From Amphiduros pacificus (lineage: Eukaryota; Annelida; Polychaeta; Phyllodocida; Hesionidae), in NCBI GenBank assembly GCA_949316495.1, contig OX439000.1, positions 67,257,070 through 67,321,069 on the forward strand: DNA of 64,000 bases. The letters are read 5' to 3'. Of the stretch, positions 62,336 to 64,000 are shown in pieces; position 1 is the stretch's first letter, and each line of letters opens with the position of its first letter. Under the pieces are notes generated by a model. That model had not been told where the DNA came from. It did not search any database and saw only the letters and a list, made by a program, of their open reading frames with translations. The position numbers were made by a program, and so were the translations under genes.

Positions 62336-64000
62336 TTCATGTGTAGGCATATCGGCATGGCTGGATTGATCAATACTGACAATAGTGCATAGCATTGTTA
62401 GCGTAGGTTGATAAGTGCATAACATTGTTAGCTTAGGTTGATCAGTGCATAGCATTCTTAGCGTAGGTTGATCAGTGCATAGGATTGTTGCATGGGTGGG
62501 TTGATCAGTGCATAGCATTGTTTGCTTGGGTGGGTTGATCAGTGCATAGCATTGTTAGCATGGGTGGGTTGTTAAGTGCATAGCAATGTTAGCATGGGTA
62601 GGTTGTTAAGTGCATAGCAATGTTAGCATGGGTAGGTTGTTCAGTGCATAGCAATGTTCGCATGGGTAGGTTGTTCAGTGCATAGCAATGTTAGCTTGGG
62701 TAGGTTGTTAAGTGCATAGCAATGTTAGCATGGGTAGGTTGTTCAGTGCATAGCAATGTTAGCATGGGTAGGTTGTTAAGTGCATAGCAATGTTAGCATG
62801 GGTAGGTTGTTCAGTGCATAGCATTGTTAGCATGGGTAGGTTGTTCAGTGCATAACATTGTTAGCTTGGGTAGGTTGTTCAGTGCATAACATTGTTAGCA
62901 TAGGTAGGTTGATCAGTGCATAGCATTGTTAGCATGGGTAGGTTGTTCAGTGCATAGCATTGTTAGCATGGGTAGGTTGTTCAGTGCATAACATTGTTAG
63001 CATAGGTAGGTTGTTAAGTGTATAGCAATGTTAGCATTGGTAGGTTGATCAGTGCATAGCAATGTTAGCATGGGTAGGTTGTTCAGTGCATAACATTGTT
63101 AGCATAGGTAGGTTGTTAAGTGCATAGCAATGTTAGCATAGGTAGGTTGATCAGTGCATAGCAATGTTAGCATTGGTAGGTTGTTCAGTGCATAACATTG
63201 TTAGCATAGGTAGGTTGTTCAGTGCATAACATTGTTAGCATAGGTAGATTGTTCAGTGCATAACATTGTTAGCTTGGGTAGGTTGTTCAGTGCATAACAT
63301 TGTTAGCATAGGTAGGTTGATCAGTGCATAGCATTGTTAGCATAGGTAGATTGTGCAGTGCATAACATTGCTAGCATGGGTAGGTTGTTCAATGCATAAC
63401 ATTGTTAGCATGGGTAGGTTGTTCAGTGCATAACATTGTTAGCATAGGTAGATTGTGCAGTGCATAACATTGTTAGCATGGGTAGGTTGTTCAATGCATA
63501 ACATTGTTAGCATAGGTAGGTTGTTCAGTGCATATCATTGTTAGCATAGGTAGGTTGTTCAGTGCATAACATTGTTAGCATAGGTAGATTGTTCAGTGCA
63601 TAACATTGTTAGCATAGGTAGATTGTTCAGTGCATAACATTGTTAGCATGGGTAGATTGTTCAGTGCATAACATTGTTAGCATGGGTAGGTTGTTCAGTG
63701 CATAACATTGTTAGCATAGGTAGATTGTTCAGTGCATAACATTGTTAGCATAGGTAGGTTGTTCAGTGCATAACATTGTTAGCATAGGTAGATTGTTCAG
63801 TGCATAACATTGTTAGCTTGGGTAGGTTGTTCAGTGCATAACATTGTTAGCATAGGTAGGTTGTTCAGTGCATAACATTGTTAGCATAGGTAGATTGTTC
63901 AGTGCATAACATTGTTAGCATGGGTAGGTTGTTCAGTGCATAGCATTGTTAGCTTGGGTAGGTTGTTCAGTGCATAACATTGTTAGCATAGGTAGATTGT
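62336..64000 (+). repeat. 34-bp minisatellite, about 48 copies, runs off window
   Basis: The unit starts GTTGTTCAGTGCATAACATT and continues GTTAGCATAGGTAG. Two main alternations are ATAACATT versus ATAGCAATG and GCATAGG versus GCATGGG or GCTTGGG. Early units are more diverged and the later part is more homogeneous, so the array seems to be expanding toward its 3' side. It occupies intron 2 of the MPV17L2-like gene. Confidence 0.95.

Noticed and set aside
62330-62518. Reverse ORF with LCTDQPT repeats
   Set aside because: By-product of the diverged edge of the 34-bp minisatellite.

Overview
This is an AT-rich, intron-dense metazoan nuclear window. Genes are split into short exons with GT-AG introns. 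Introns and spacers carry minisatellites, small inverted-repeat elements, LINE pieces and copies of an AGGTCA-rich repeat. That style, plus an APD-like membrane protein, suggests a marine invertebrate (perhaps a lophotrochozoan such as a mollusc), but this is an impression and not a proof. No bacterial-style operons, CRISPR arrays, rRNA or convincing tRNA were seen.

Layout. (1) 11-17781, + strand: a complete gene for a roughly 575-residue dually acylated coiled-coil protein. It has two tandem alternative first exons, both starting Met-Gly-Cys, and two putative microexons. (2) 17782-22559: 3' UTR and spacer with a small MITE and a repeat element. (3) 22560-33595, - strand: a complete gene for a secreted protein of about 396 residues that I do not recognise. 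It shows a mutually exclusive exon pair, a repeated two-exon coiled-coil module, a recent tandem exon duplication, and a run of four small symmetric exons that each encode one R-C-x-C motif. These hold every cysteine of the predicted mature protein, and I consider this the most interesting item in the window. (4) 33596-41793: mostly non-coding, with a CGGA/TCCG palindrome cluster in the flanking intron 1, a fold-back region, a LINE tail and one orphan exon. (5) 41796-51425, + strand: a complete 13-exon extended short-chain dehydrogenase/reductase-like gene of 376 residues. (6) 51426-57079: spacer with a 7-bp satellite. (7) 57080-58342, - strand: a single-coding-exon two-pass membrane protein resembling the luminal domain of plant APD E3 ligases, but with two PPxY motifs in its tail. 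(8) 58343-61081: spacer with promoter-like sites. (9) 61082 to beyond the window, + strand: the first two coding exons of an MPV17L2-like inner mitochondrial membrane protein, running into a 34-bp minisatellite.

The genes look functionally independent. Exon models were built by hand from splice consensus and frame continuity. All three complete spliced models close in frame to a stop, which is good support, but no transcript data were available.
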